Part shown: in pieces, positions 40,317 to 49,887 of the stretch
How the letters are laid out: each line of letters opens with the position of its first letter
Numbering within the stretch: the first letter of the stretch is position 1
Source of the DNA: Deltaproteobacteria bacterium
Lineage (GTDB): Bacteria > Desulfobacterota > Desulfarculia > Adiutricales > Adiutricaceae
NCBI GenBank assembly: GCA_031263485.1
Contig: JAISFS010000055.1
Span: 1 to 61,639, forward strand
DNA: 61,639 nt
Direction: 5' to 3'
Program-made: the position numbers and the translations under genes
Notes under the pieces: model-generated
Told to the model about the DNA's origin: nothing
Seen by the model: only the letters and a program-made list of their open reading frames with translations
Databases searched by the model: none

Positions 40317-41465
40317 CTATACGCGACCGGAGTCCTTGGGGGAGATCGTGCTCACGATGCACTGCCAGCCGGGATCGTCTTCGGCCTTTAGGACTATGGG
40401 GGTCTTCTGGTCCACGTAGCTCACGCGGAAGCGGTCGCTCCGGATGGAGTTGAGCGCGTCTATGATGTGCCTGGGGTCGAAGCCGACTATGAAGTCCTCG
40501 CCCGAATAGTCGATGGCCAACCTCTCCTCGGCATGGCCCACTTCCGGGTTTTCGGTGGAGACGAGCACGCAGTCCTGCGAGAAGTTGAAATACACGACCC
40601 GGAATTTGGTGGTGTTCAGGGGGCTCATGCGCTTCAGGGTGTCGCTCACCTCCCTGCGGCCCAGCTCCACGGTCACCGTCGGGGCCTCGGGCAGGAGCCC
40701 GTTGTAGTCGGGGAACTTGCCCTCCAGGAGCCTCATGACAAGCACGGAGTCGTCGGTGCGGCAGGCCAGCTGGTTGGTCCCGTTCACGGCGATCTTCACC
40801 GTGTCGCTCCCCTCGGCCAGCGACTTCAGCTCGGTCAGGCCCTTGCGGCTGACGAGCACCCCCTGGTCCGGAGTGAAGCAGTCTATGTTCCGGGGCCGCA
40901 TCGTGGCGACGTTCAGACGGTTGGAGTCGGAGGAGACCAGGCGTACCGTCTCGCCCTCGTCGTCCTTGTCCTCCTTGATCCAGTAGATGCCGCTCAGGTT
41001 GAAGTTCGAAGAGTTGTTCGACACCGAGTTTATGGTCTTGCCGATGGCGTCCAGAAGGGAGTCCGAGCTGAATTCCGCCATGTCGGAGTCGGACTCCTGG
41101 AGCGGGTCCAGCCGCGGGAAGTCCTCTGAGGAGGACCCCAGGATGAGCCCGGTGAAGGAGTCGGCCGCAATCTCCAGCGACTGGTTCTCCTTCTCGGTCA
41201 GGGTGATGTCCCCGTCCCCCAGGCCTTTCACGATGTCGCTCAGGGTCTTGGCCGGGACGGTAATCTTGCCCACCCCGGGCACCTCGCAGTCGTAGAAGGC
41301 CCGGAAGGTGATCTCCAGGTCCGTGGCGCTCAGGACTAGCCTCCCGCTCTCGGCCTCCAGGAGCACGTTGGACAGGATGGGCATGGAATGGAACTTCCCG
41401 GCGATGTTCGAGATCTGGGTGAGGCCTTTCAGGAAATCGTCCTTCTTCACCTTGGCAGTCAGCAT
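40317..41465 (-). CDS. dnaN: DNA polymerase III beta subunit (sliding clamp)
   Basis: 382 residues in three clamp domains: MLTAKVKKDDFLKGLTQISN at the start, the middle IYWIKEDKDDEGETVRLVSSDSNRL and the end DYSGEDFIVGFDPRHIIDALNSI, followed by KTPIVLKAEDDPGW. It encircles DNA and tethers the replicative polymerase. GGAGGA lies 5 nt before the ATG. The stop is TAG with a TGA nine codons later, notable in a genome that decodes UAG as Pyl. No dnaA is next to it in the window. Confidence 0.97.
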   Translation of the reverse strand: MLTAKVKKDDFLKGLTQISNIAGKFHSMPILSNVLLEAESGRLVLSATDLEITFRAFYDCEVPGVGKITVPAKTLSDIVKGLGDGDITLTEKENQSLEIAADSFTGLILGSSSEDFPRLDPLQESDSDMAEFSSDSLLDAIGKTINSVSNNSSNFNLSGIYWIKEDKDDEGETVRLVSSDSNRLNVATMRPRNIDCFTPDQGVLVSRKGLTELKSLAEGSDTVKIAVNGTNQLACRTDDSVLVMRLLEGKFPDYNGLLPEAPTVTVELGRREVSDTLKRMSPLNTTKFRVVYFNFSQDCVLVSTENPEVGHAEERLAIDYSGEDFIVGFDPRHIIDALNSIRSDRFRVSYVDQKTPIVLKAEDDPGWQCIVSTISPKDSGRV

Positions 41466-42127
41466 GGGTCCTCCGGGATTACATGGGTCCTCCGGGATTA
41501 CGGGATTACGGGATTATCGATTCACCGTCGGAGAGGGAGATGGCGGGCCGAGGGCTTGAATGCCGGGTTCCCGGTTGCCGGGGGCCAGTAAATTCGGCCA
41601 AGGGCTTTACCATATTAAGCGTCCAATATACCACATTTTGCGGAAATGGTAAAGAAGCGGGTGCCGTTTTCCGGCCCCGGCGCAGGCATGGCGGCGCGGG
41701 AACGTCAGCCTTCCGCCGCCGCCAAAGCCGGGCGGCGGCACGGATTTCCGGGCGGCCCCGGTCAGGCGCCGTTGGAGTGCCCTCTGGCTCCCTCAGGCCC
41801 CCGCAGGGGCCCTGAAGGGCTCCGGGGAGAAGCTAATTGTCCGCAGGCTGGCTGGAGCTTTCGGGGAACGCCGATGCTTCGGAGCCGAGCGGCGCAGAGT
41901 GGCAGGACTACTGGAGACGGCTGAAACCGCCGGTCCGGGCCCTTTCCGATCGGGCTGCAAGGGCTAAGGCGGTACGGAGCCTTCAGCCCGCCAGAAGCCG
42001 TTATTGACGGGGGTTCCGCAGTCCGGAAGAGGCCCCGAGCGGTTCCGCTCGGCAAGCCTGGTTGCGGGGCAACCCCGCCCGCCGCAAGGGAAAAGGGTCA
42101 GGGGCGGCGCGACGCCCTCAGGCCGCC
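41466..42127. other. Spacer upstream of dnaN
   Basis: About 660 bp. Just upstream of the dnaN ATG, GGGATTACGGGATTAC-type repeats occur. I looked for clustered DnaA boxes (TTATCCACA-like) and saw none, so I do not call an origin. No gene found. Confidence 0.5.
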
Positions 42128-44575
42128 TCAGGCCCTGTCCTCGCGCCACGAGCAGGGCTGCCGTCCGGAGGCGAGTTCCCGGCGGGCCCACAGGGCGAGT
42201 TTCTCGCGGCCGATCTTGGCGTTGTGGCGGATGTCCACCGGAAAGGAGTCCTTCCGGAGGAAAGTCGCGATCCCCTTGGTGCGGGGGTTGGACTTGGCAA
42301 GGGTGGCGAGCTCGCGCACCAGGGCCTTCCAGCGCTCCCGGGAGAGCTTCCCGGCCGGCTCTATGACGACCACCGGGTGCTGGAAGCCCGGCTCCCCTAT
42401 CCCCACCAAAGCCGAGCGGGCGACCAGGGGGTGGTTGTTGAACACGGACTCGCAGGGGATCGTGAACAGTGGCCCGTTCTCCGCCGTGACCCTCTGGTCC
42501 TTCCTGCCGCAGAACCAGACTCGGCCGCGGGCGTCCCGCCAGCCCGTGTCCCCCATGCGGCGCCAGGGGCCGCCGTCGGGGCCCAGGGTCATCGAGAGGG
42601 CGTTGGCCTGGGGCAGGTCGAAGTAGCTCTCGGCCACCACCGGGCCCTGGGCCACGAGCTCCCCCACCTCCCCCTGGGGGAGCATGTCCTTTTCGGAGAA
42701 GCCGTTCACGGGCCTGTCGGATACGGCTATCACGCGCACGTCGCATCCTTCGACCGGCCTGCCCACGCAGATGCCGAAGCCCTGCTCGCTCATGCCCCTG
42801 GCGTTGGCTATCTCGTCGGCCTCGACCGCCGTGAGCGGCATGCCCTCCGTCGCGCCGTAGGGGGTGTAGAGCCTGGCCTCAGGGGGAAGCACGGACTTCA
42901 TGTCGGCCACGACCGCCGGGCGCACCGGGGCGCCCGCGCAGATGACGGTCCTGAGCCCCGGAAGGGTCGCCCCGCGCGCCTTCAGGTGCGCGGCTATGTT
43001 TGCCAGAAGGGCCGGGGAGGCGAAGAGGCTGTCGGCCCCGTGACGGGCGATGGAGAGGACGATCTTCTTGGGGTCAGCGTTCCCCGGCCGCACGGGGTCC
43101 ATGTCGGCCACCGCGGCGGTGATCTTCAGGACCGGGCAGAAGAGCCCGAACAGCGGGAAGGTCACGAGCTCCGTGCCTCCCTCCTTCAGGCCGAAGGCGC
43201 CCCGGATGGACTCCACCTGCGCCCGGAACATGGCGTGGGTGTAGACCACGCCCTTGGCGGGCCCGGTGGAGCCGGAGGTGAAGAGGATGGCGGCGGGGTC
43301 CGTCTCCGCGGTCTCCGCCGTAGGCCTCGGCGGCCCGGGGCGCTCCCGCATGGCGGCATACCTGGCCCCTCCCCAGCCCCAGGGCCGGCCTACGGTCACG
43401 CGCTTGCGGAGCCCCTTGAAGGCCCCGGAGAAGACAAGGCTCAGGAGGTGGGCCCTGGCCCCCCCCACGAGCCCCTGGGGGCGCGCGTCCGCGAGGCAGG
43501 CGACCGCCCTCCTGATGCCCATGCCCGGATCGACTATGACCGGGATCACGCCCGCCTTGAAGAGGGCGTAGACCAGCACGTGGAAGTCCGGGCCGGGACC
43601 CACGGCCAGCGCGGCCCTGTCGCCGGGATCGAAGCCCTCTTCCGTCAGGGCGGAGGCCACGGCGGAGGAGGCGCGGTCCAGCTCTGCCAAGGTCATGGAC
43701 GAGCGTCCCCTGTAGTCGGGGAAGGCCGGTGAGATGACGGCCGGCAGATCCGGGCTCTCCAGGGCCGCCCGGGTCAGAAGCGAGCCGGTGTTGAAGATGC
43801 GCCTGCCCGCCGCGCCCGCTGGCGCCCCGGCGTCCGCGGGCCCCGGAGCGGGCACGGAAACCTCGACGCTCGTTGTCTTGAGAGGGACATCCGCTGCGGG
43901 GGACACCCCGGAGAGGGAATGCGATGCGGTCGGGGAGGCCGGGGCGGGCGCCTGTCCGGTTTCTGGGAAGGCCCCGTCCTCCGGGACGGCGACCGTGGGG
44001 TCTGCTTCCAAGGAAGCTTCGATGGCCGCCTCCGCCGCGGCTTCGGCAACCGCCGCGACGCCGCTGGCGTCCCCGGCTTCGGCTACCGCCGCGACGCCGC
44101 TGGCGTCCCCGGACTCGGCAGGTGGCTCGGTGGCGGGATCGCTCCAGGCTTCCGGGGTCTCGGCCAGGGGCTTCTCCTCGGCTTTCGGGCCGTCGGCAAC
44201 GGCATCGCCCTCGACGGCTATCTGATCGTCGGCAACGGCATCGCCCTCGTCGGCTATCTGGCCGTCGGCTTCGCCATCGCCCTCGGCGGCTATCTGACCG
44301 CCGGCTTCGGCATCGCCCTCGGCGGCTATCTGGCCGTCGGCTTCGGCATCGCCCTCGGCGGCTATCTGGCCGCCGGCTTCGGCATCGCCCTCGGCTGTCG
44401 GGGCATCGGTTTCGCGGGGGGCATCTGCCGGTGCATGGCCGCCGGCCCCTCCCAAAGCGGCCGGATCCCCGCAGGCGTGGGCTGCGGCATCGGCGCGCGG
44501 GGCCTCATCGGCCGCTACGGCAGGGGCCCTTGTCTCCGGGGGGGCGTCCGGGCTGGTTTCGCTGTCAGAAGGCAT
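42128..44575 (-). CDS. OleC-like acyl-CoA synthetase / beta-lactone synthetase with repeat extension
   Basis: 815 residues. The C-terminal 560 are an AMP-forming adenylating enzyme: ILFTSGSTGPAKGVVYTH, TPYGATEGMPLTAV, GDTGWRDARGRVWFCGRKD and SFPVDIRHNAKIGREKLALWA. The ATEGMPL and HNAKIxREKL forms and the neighbouring OleB-like gene point to OleC, which converts beta-hydroxy acids to beta-lactones in long-chain olefin synthesis. The first 250 residues are Ala/Glu/Asp-rich with a 12-residue repeat (AEGDAEAGGQIA) in about six copies. Such an extension is not part of OleC. The ATG at 44575 has AAGG upstream, but a later start cannot be excluded. OleA and OleD are not in the window. Stop TGA. Confidence 0.8.
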   Translation of the reverse strand: MPSDSETSPDAPPETRAPAVAADEAPRADAAAHACGDPAALGGAGGHAPADAPRETDAPTAEGDAEAGGQIAAEGDAEADGQIAAEGDAEAGGQIAAEGDGEADGQIADEGDAVADDQIAVEGDAVADGPKAEEKPLAETPEAWSDPATEPPAESGDASGVAAVAEAGDASGVAAVAEAAAEAAIEASLEADPTVAVPEDGAFPETGQAPAPASPTASHSLSGVSPAADVPLKTTSVEVSVPAPGPADAGAPAGAAGRRIFNTGSLLTRAALESPDLPAVISPAFPDYRGRSSMTLAELDRASSAVASALTEEGFDPGDRAALAVGPGPDFHVLVYALFKAGVIPVIVDPGMGIRRAVACLADARPQGLVGGARAHLLSLVFSGAFKGLRKRVTVGRPWGWGGARYAAMRERPGPPRPTAETAETDPAAILFTSGSTGPAKGVVYTHAMFRAQVESIRGAFGLKEGGTELVTFPLFGLFCPVLKITAAVADMDPVRPGNADPKKIVLSIARHGADSLFASPALLANIAAHLKARGATLPGLRTVICAGAPVRPAVVADMKSVLPPEARLYTPYGATEGMPLTAVEADEIANARGMSEQGFGICVGRPVEGCDVRVIAVSDRPVNGFSEKDMLPQGEVGELVAQGPVVAESYFDLPQANALSMTLGPDGGPWRRMGDTGWRDARGRVWFCGRKDQRVTAENGPLFTIPCESVFNNHPLVARSALVGIGEPGFQHPVVVIEPAGKLSRERWKALVRELATLAKSNPRTKGIATFLRKDSFPVDIRHNAKIGREKLALWARRELASGRQPCSWREDRA
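44225..44400 (-). repeat. 36-bp coding tandem repeat in the OleC-like N-terminus
   Basis: About five to six copies of a 36-bp unit encode the 12-residue AEGDAEAGGQIA-type repeat. On the opposite strand the same unit reads as a hydrophobic GGYLAAGFGIAL repeat, but that strand lacks supporting signals. Confidence 0.8.
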
Positions 44576-44656
44576 CTCAGGGGCCTTGAGGGGCCGGGAG
44601 GGGGCGCGGGGCGCCCGCGGACGGCCGGGGGGCAGGGGTTGGCGGGACGGAATGGC

Positions 44657-45628
44657 TCAGGGGCCGGCCCAGAAGCGCATGAGGGCCCGGACAATCCTGT
44701 CGGGCTCGTCCTCAAGGAGGTAATGCCCGGAGCGGGGGAGCGCGAGGACCCTGGCGCGGGGGAGCCGCTTCTTGAAGTCGTAGAGGAACGGAGGGGTGAA
44801 CACGAAGTCCTGCATCCCCCAGGCGAGGAGGAATGGCTTCTTCGCGAGCGCCTCGTCGAAGAGCCTGTCGGATTCCTCCAGATAGGTCCGGGACGGGTGG
44901 CCGGGACGCCAGGGGATGTCCCGGATGAAGCCCGCGATGGCGTCCCTCAGCTCGCGCCTCGCGTAGGGGGCCGTGAGGCCGTCTGCCGCGGCGCGGGAGA
45001 GCGGGCGCACCGTGCCGAACTTCAGGAGGCCCCGGGCGAAGAGCCCGAGGTCCCTGGCCATGAAGGTCCCGAGCACGGCCGGCCTCATGAATGCCGCGAG
45101 CCGCCAGGGGAGCCCGTAGCCGACCGGGGTGCGCAGGAAGGTGTTCATGAGGCACGCGGAGGCCAGGCGGGAAGGGTTGCGGGCGGCCCAGGCGAGCGCC
45201 ACGGGACCGCCCCAGTCGTGGGCCAGGATCCTCAAGGGGCCTTCGGGGGCCACCTCAGAGACGAAATCCGCGAGATCCCCCGCGCGGCGCTCCAAATCCC
45301 GCGGCGCGCCGGGCCTTTCGGAGAGGCCCATGCCCAGGTGATCCGGCGCGAGGCAACGGAAGCGGCCGCTCAGGGCGCGGATGACCTTCCGGAACATGAA
45401 GGACCAGGTGGGGTTCCCGTGGACCATGAGGATCGGGGGCCCCGAGCCCTCGTCCACGTAGTGCATGAGGCCCCCCGGAAGCCTGGCGTAACGGGAGCGG
45501 AAGGGGTACTCCAGGCGCCAGGGGCCTTCCTCGGCGCGGGGGAGCCGTGCGGCGCGATCCGGCGGGCCGGACGCCGACGGGGCTGCCGGAGAGGGGGCCG
45601 GGGATGTGACGGTTGTCGGGGCCGGCAC
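44657..45628 (-). CDS. OleB-like alpha/beta hydrolase (haloalkane dehalogenase fold)
   Basis: 323 residues. The core has the oxyanion motif MVHGNPTWSFMFRK, nucleophile Asp in ILAHDWGGPVAL and catalytic His in LPRSGHYLLEDEPDRI, all as in haloalkane-dehalogenase-like enzymes. OleB of olefin pathways belongs to this group and decarboxylates beta-lactones; the next gene is OleC-like, so that role is favoured over dehalogenation. An N-terminal Ala/Pro-rich stretch of about 35 residues precedes the domain. Start is a GTG 9 nt after the adenine deaminase stop, suggesting an operon, and the OleC-like gene starts 81 nt downstream. Stop TGA. Confidence 0.82.
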   Translation of the reverse strand: MPAPTTVTSPAPSPAAPSASGPPDRAARLPRAEEGPWRLEYPFRSRYARLPGGLMHYVDEGSGPPILMVHGNPTWSFMFRKVIRALSGRFRCLAPDHLGMGLSERPGAPRDLERRAGDLADFVSEVAPEGPLRILAHDWGGPVALAWAARNPSRLASACLMNTFLRTPVGYGLPWRLAAFMRPAVLGTFMARDLGLFARGLLKFGTVRPLSRAAADGLTAPYARRELRDAIAGFIRDIPWRPGHPSRTYLEESDRLFDEALAKKPFLLAWGMQDFVFTPPFLYDFKKRLPRARVLALPRSGHYLLEDEPDRIVRALMRFWAGP

Positions 45629-45637
45629 GCGCAGGCC

Positions 45638-47374
45638 TCAGGCGGTGAGCGGCACGACGGAGAAGGCGTCCACGTCGACCAGGCCCTTGGCGGTGAGCTT
45701 CAGGCTGGGGATGACCGGAAGGCTCATGAAGGAGAGGGTCATGAAGGGGTCGAAGCCGGGCCTGAGCCCCATGGCCGATTGCGTGTCCGCGAAATGGGCC
45801 AGGCTCTGGGCCGTCTCCTGGTAGCTCAGTTCGCTCATGAGCCCCCCCAGCGGGAGCGGGAGCTCGCAGAGCACCTTTCCGTCCAGCGCGGCCACCAGGG
45901 CGCCCCCCAGCTCCGCGCAGCGGCCCGCCGCGAAGAGGATGTCCCGGTCGCTGGCCCCGGCGGCGGCCAGGTTGTGGGAGTCGTGGGAGACCGTGGTGGC
46001 TATCGCCCCGCGGCGCACGCCCAGGCCCCTGATGAACCCCACCGCCGGCTTCGTGTCCGGGCGGTAGCGGTCAAGCACCACCATCTTCGCGACGTCGTTC
46101 TCCGGGTCGGGCAGGAGCTCGCCGCCGCGGCGGGGGAGGTCCATCACGAGCTTCTCGGTGATGATCTCCCGCTCCCTCACGCCTATCACGAGGGCGCGGG
46201 CCCCGTCCCCGGCGAGCGCCCGGATGTCCAGGCCGCCTATGTCCCCCAGCCTCACGGTCCCGAAGACCGCCGGGTCACGCGGGAGCCTCGTCTCCGGGAC
46301 CAGGGACGCGCCCTCGCGGGCGGTCTCCACGCCGTCCTTCCAGACCCTGCTGGGACGGAAGCTCCACAGGTCGCGGTAGAGCGCCATGTCTGCCTTCCAG
46401 CCGGGGGCGAGGGCCCCCGCGCCGGGGATGCGGTAGTGGCGGGCGCCGTTCAGGCTCGCGATGTTCACGATCTCGGGAAGCGGCAGGGTTCCGGAGGCGA
46501 GCGCGGTGCGCACCATGTGGTTGATGCCGCCTTCCCGGACGAGGTCCAGGGCGTTGCGGTCGTCGGTCGCGAAGCCGCAGAAGCGGGAGTTGAAGTGCGT
46601 GACCGCCGGGAAGAGGTTCAGGAGGTTCTTTGCCGCCGAGCCCTCGCGCAGGAGCATGAATAGCCCGGCGGAGAGCTTCTCGGAGAGCTCGCCCGCCTCA
46701 GTGGACTCGTGGTCGGTCCCGATCCCGGAGGCCGCGTAGGCGGAAAGGCTCCTCCCCATGAGCCCAGGCGCGTGGCCGTCCGGCGGGCAACCCCGGCGGT
46801 CCCCGCCCAGGCGAAGCTTGGCGAGCACTTCGGGATCGCGCGAGAGCACCCCCGGATAGTTCATCATCTCGCCCAGGCCCAGCACCCTTGGGTGCCCGAA
46901 AAACGGCTCCAGCGCGGCCGCCGGGAGTTCCGCGCCGCCCCGCTCGATGGGGCTCGCGGGCACGCAGGACGGGAGCATGAAATAGACGTCCACCGGAACG
47001 CTCTCGGTGCATTTGAGGAAATACACCAGCCCCGAGGCCCCGGACACGTTGGCTATCTCGTGGGGGTCGCAGACGACTGAAGTGGTGCCCAGGGCGTTCA
47101 CCATCCTAGCGAACTCCCCCGGCGAGCACAGGGAGCTCTCGATATGCACGTGGCAGTCGACGAAGCCCGGAAGCAGGTACTGGTCCCTGCCGTCCACCTC
47201 GGCCCCGCCCTCGTAGGCGCCTATCCCGGCTATCCAGCCGTCCTTGACCGCAAGGTCCTCCGCCCGGAAGCCCCCCTGGAAGGAATCGAAAATCCGGGCC
47301 CCCTTGATCACCATGTCGGGCTCTATCTCCCCGAGCGCGGTCCTTATGAGGCTTTCAATGGGTTTGGAGCTCAA
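45638..47374 (-). CDS. ade: Adenine deaminase
   Basis: 578 residues of the amidohydrolase superfamily; Ade converts adenine to hypoxanthine and ammonia in purine salvage. Motifs: PGFVDCHVHIESS (first metal His pair), TTSVVCDPHEIANVSG, FFGHPRVLGLGEMMNYPGV, SGIGTDHESTE, FCGFATDDRN, and the C-terminal domain with ATTVSHDSHNLAAAG and LGGLMSEL. Length fits the family. No ATG is near the conserved start, so I use TTG at 47374; a long frame upstream is spacer. It is followed closely by the OleB-like gene. Stop TGA. Confidence 0.93.
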   Translation of the reverse strand: MSSKPIESLIRTALGEIEPDMVIKGARIFDSFQGGFRAEDLAVKDGWIAGIGAYEGGAEVDGRDQYLLPGFVDCHVHIESSLCSPGEFARMVNALGTTSVVCDPHEIANVSGASGLVYFLKCTESVPVDVYFMLPSCVPASPIERGGAELPAAALEPFFGHPRVLGLGEMMNYPGVLSRDPEVLAKLRLGGDRRGCPPDGHAPGLMGRSLSAYAASGIGTDHESTEAGELSEKLSAGLFMLLREGSAAKNLLNLFPAVTHFNSRFCGFATDDRNALDLVREGGINHMVRTALASGTLPLPEIVNIASLNGARHYRIPGAGALAPGWKADMALYRDLWSFRPSRVWKDGVETAREGASLVPETRLPRDPAVFGTVRLGDIGGLDIRALAGDGARALVIGVREREIITEKLVMDLPRRGGELLPDPENDVAKMVVLDRYRPDTKPAVGFIRGLGVRRGAIATTVSHDSHNLAAAGASDRDILFAAGRCAELGGALVAALDGKVLCELPLPLGGLMSELSYQETAQSLAHFADTQSAMGLRPGFDPFMTLSFMSLPVIPSLKLTAKGLVDVDAFSVVPLTA

Positions 47375-48093
47375 GAGATAAACCCCCGTGGAGGGACGCG
47401 AAGGCGGGAGGCCTTGCCGCCGGTGAGGCGTTGGGAGGACGCTGGGCCGCTGGGCACGGAGCGGCGGACCTGCGGATCCAGGGGCGCGGCCCTCCCCTCC
47501 GCAGGGGCCGGTGGCGGGCCAGCCCGGGGCCTGCAGGGTGTACATTATAGCAGAATCCGGTCCGGAAAGACCTTGAAAATTCAGGTCCCGCCGCAAGGGC
47601 GGGGCCTTGGCCGAGCGTCCGGGCGGAAGGCTTGCGGCCGGATCGGCCTCGCCGGGAATGCGCCTGCGCGAAAGGGACCGGCGGTGGAAGGCAGGCATGC
47701 ACGAGCGTGGCGGGGGAAGGAGCATGCGCTAACGGGACCGGCGGTGGAAGGCAGGCGTGCTCGAGCGTGACCGGCGGGGGAAGGAGCATGCGCTGACGGG
47801 ACCGCCGCTGGCTCGGGGGGGGGAAGAGCCGAAGGCCGAGGGCTAGCGGCGGCGGGCTGTCCGGAAGGGGATCCGAAGGGTGGAGTGACCGAACGGGGAG
47901 TTTCGGAGGGGCGGTCGGAAGCGGCGGGCGGGCGCGTTCCGGCGGGGAGGGACGGACGCGGGGGAGCGAGGGACGGAAGCGGGGGAGCGAGGGACGGTAG
48001 CGTCACGGCGGCGTTTTCCCGTGGTCCGAAAGGCCGGGGGGCGCGGCGGGGCGTCCGGGAAGCGCCAGGCTACGCGGGCCCCCGCGCGGGATA
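47375..48093. other. Gene-free spacer with a tandem duplication
   Basis: About 720 bp between lepA and ade. It contains the array at 47674-47812 and a short GGGAGCGAGGGACGGAAGC duplication at 47960-48000. No gene is supported. Confidence 0.55.
47674..47812. repeat. Tandem array, 60-64-bp unit, two copies plus a partial
   Basis: GGGACCGGCGGTGGAAGGCA opens each unit and GGGGGAAGGAGCATGCGCT closes it. The second unit has a 4-bp insertion. The third is truncated. Confidence 0.85.
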
Positions 48094-49887
48094 TCAGTCG
48101 TCGTCCGTCTTGAGGACGGCGATGAAGGCGCTCTGGGGGACCTCAATCTGTCCAACCATCTTCATGCGCTTCTTGCCCTTCTTCTGCTTCTCCAGGAGCT
48201 TCCGCTTGCGGGAGATGTCGCCGCCGTAGCACTTGGCCGTCACGTCCTTGCGGAACGCCGACAGGGTCGACCTGGCGACGATCTCGCCCCCGACTGCGCC
48301 CTGGATGGCTATCTTGAACTGCTGGCGGGGGAGCTCGTCCTTGAGCCTCTCGCAGACGGAGACCGCGCGGGTCCTGGCCCGGTCCTTGTGCACGACCACC
48401 GACAGGGCGTCCAGGCGCTCGCCGTTCAGAAGGAAGTCCAGGCGCACCAGCCTGCCCGGCCGGAAGTCCAGGATCTCGTAGTCGAAGCTCCCGTAGCCCT
48501 GGGTGATGGTCTTCAGGCGGTCGTAGAAGTCGTAGACTATCTCGGCGAGCGGGATCTCGAAGACGAGCTCCGCGCGGCCCTGGGAAGGGTAGGAGAGGTT
48601 GGTGCTCGCGCCCCGGCGGTCCAGCGCGAGCTTCATGATCGCGCCTATGTAGCGCTCCGGGGCCAGGATCGACGCGCGGATGTAAGGCTCCAGGGCCTCG
48701 TCAATCGCGGCCGGGTCTGGGTAGTCCTGGGGGCTGTCGATGGTGAGCTCCGTGCCGTCCTTGAGGCGGAACATGTAGCGCACCGACGGGGAGGTCATGA
48801 TGAGCGACTGGTTGAACTCCCGCTCCAGCCGCTCCTGGACAATCTCGAGGTGCAGGAGCCCCAGGAATCCGCAGCGGAAGCCAAGCCCCAGGGCCATCGA
48901 GCTGTCCTTCTGGCAGGAGAGGGCCGCGTCGTTCAGGCGGTACTTGGCGAGCGCGTCCGCGAGCGACTCGTAGTCCTCGGTGGCGACCGGGTAGATGGAG
49001 GAGAAGACCACGGGCTTCACGCTCTTGAAGCCCGGAAGGGGAGCGGGCGCGGGGTTTTTGGCTAGCGTCACGGTGTCGCCGATGGCTACCCCCGAGACGT
49101 CCTTGATGCCGGCGATGACGTAGCCCACCATGCCGGCCGACAGCGAGTCGGTCTCCTCGCGCCCCAGCCGGAAGACGCCGGTCTCCTCCACGCGGTATTC
49201 CGTGCCCCTGGCCATCATTAGGATCTGGTCGCCGGCGGCCACGGCGCCGTCGAAGACGCGCACCGCCGCGATCGCCCCCCGGAAAGGGTCGTAGAACGCG
49301 TCGAAGATGAGCGCCAGCAGGGGTTTGGAGGGATCCCCTGCGGGCGGCGGTATCCTCTCCGCGATCGCGTCGAAGACGTCACCGATGCCTTCGCCCTTCT
49401 TGGCGGAGGCAAGGATCGCCGAGTCCCCGTCCAGACCAAGGTCCCGGGTGATCTGCTCGCGCGCCCCGTCGATGTCAGCGGCGGGGAGGTCTATCTTGTT
49501 GATGACCGGGATGATGACCAGGTCGTGCTCCATCGCGGCGTACAGGTTGGCCAGCGTCTGCGCCTCCACGCCCTGGGCCGCGTCCACCAGGAGGAGCACC
49601 CCCTCGCAGGCCGCGAGCGCGCGGGAGACCTCGTAGGAGAAGTCCACGTGCCCGGGCGTGTCGATGAGGTTCAGGCGGAAGGTCGCTTCCCCGGACTTCC
49701 AGTCCAGCGTCACGGCGGAGCTCTTGATGGTGATGCCGCGCTCCCGCTCCAGGTCCATGCTGTCTAGGATCTGGTCCTGGAAGTTCCGGCCGCCGGCCAG
49801 TCCGGAGTCCTGTATGAGGCGGTCTGCCAGGGTGGACTTGCCGTGGTCGATGTGGGCTACGATGGAAAAGTTGCGGATTTGCTTCAT
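48094..49887 (-). CDS. lepA: Elongation factor 4 (LepA GTPase)
   Basis: 597 residues. LepA is a ribosome-associated translational GTPase. G1 AHIDHGKSTLADRLI, G2/G3 with RGITIKSSAV and LIDTPGHVDFSYEVSRAL, and G4 VINKIDLP are intact. The LepA-specific C-terminal domain is present (QGYGSFDYEILDFRPGRLVRLDFLLNGERLDALS; CYGGDISRKRKLLEKQKKGKKRM). I use the ATG at 49887 (MKQIRNFSIVAHIDHGK); an in-frame TTG lies two codons upstream. A 41-bp tandem array separates it from dsbB. Stop TGA. Confidence 0.97.
   Translation of the reverse strand: MKQIRNFSIVAHIDHGKSTLADRLIQDSGLAGGRNFQDQILDSMDLERERGITIKSSAVTLDWKSGEATFRLNLIDTPGHVDFSYEVSRALAACEGVLLLVDAAQGVEAQTLANLYAAMEHDLVIIPVINKIDLPAADIDGAREQITRDLGLDGDSAILASAKKGEGIGDVFDAIAERIPPPAGDPSKPLLALIFDAFYDPFRGAIAAVRVFDGAVAAGDQILMMARGTEYRVEETGVFRLGREETDSLSAGMVGYVIAGIKDVSGVAIGDTVTLAKNPAPAPLPGFKSVKPVVFSSIYPVATEDYESLADALAKYRLNDAALSCQKDSSMALGLGFRCGFLGLLHLEIVQERLEREFNQSLIMTSPSVRYMFRLKDGTELTIDSPQDYPDPAAIDEALEPYIRASILAPERYIGAIMKLALDRRGASTNLSYPSQGRAELVFEIPLAEIVYDFYDRLKTITQGYGSFDYEILDFRPGRLVRLDFLLNGERLDALSVVVHKDRARTRAVSVCERLKDELPRQQFKIAIQGAVGGEIVARSTLSAFRKDVTAKCYGGDISRKRKLLEKQKKGKKRMKMVGQIEVPQSAFIAVLKTDDD

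Noticed and set aside
41466-42127. Replication origin next to dnaN
   Set aside because: No cluster of DnaA boxes and no dnaA gene; dnaN and gyrB alone do not prove an origin.
43919-46663. A 914-codon plus-strand open frame opposite the oleC/oleB/ade genes
   Set aside because: It is antisense to three genes with clear family motifs. High GC keeps the opposite strand free of stops, and the frame shows no domain or ribosome-binding site.
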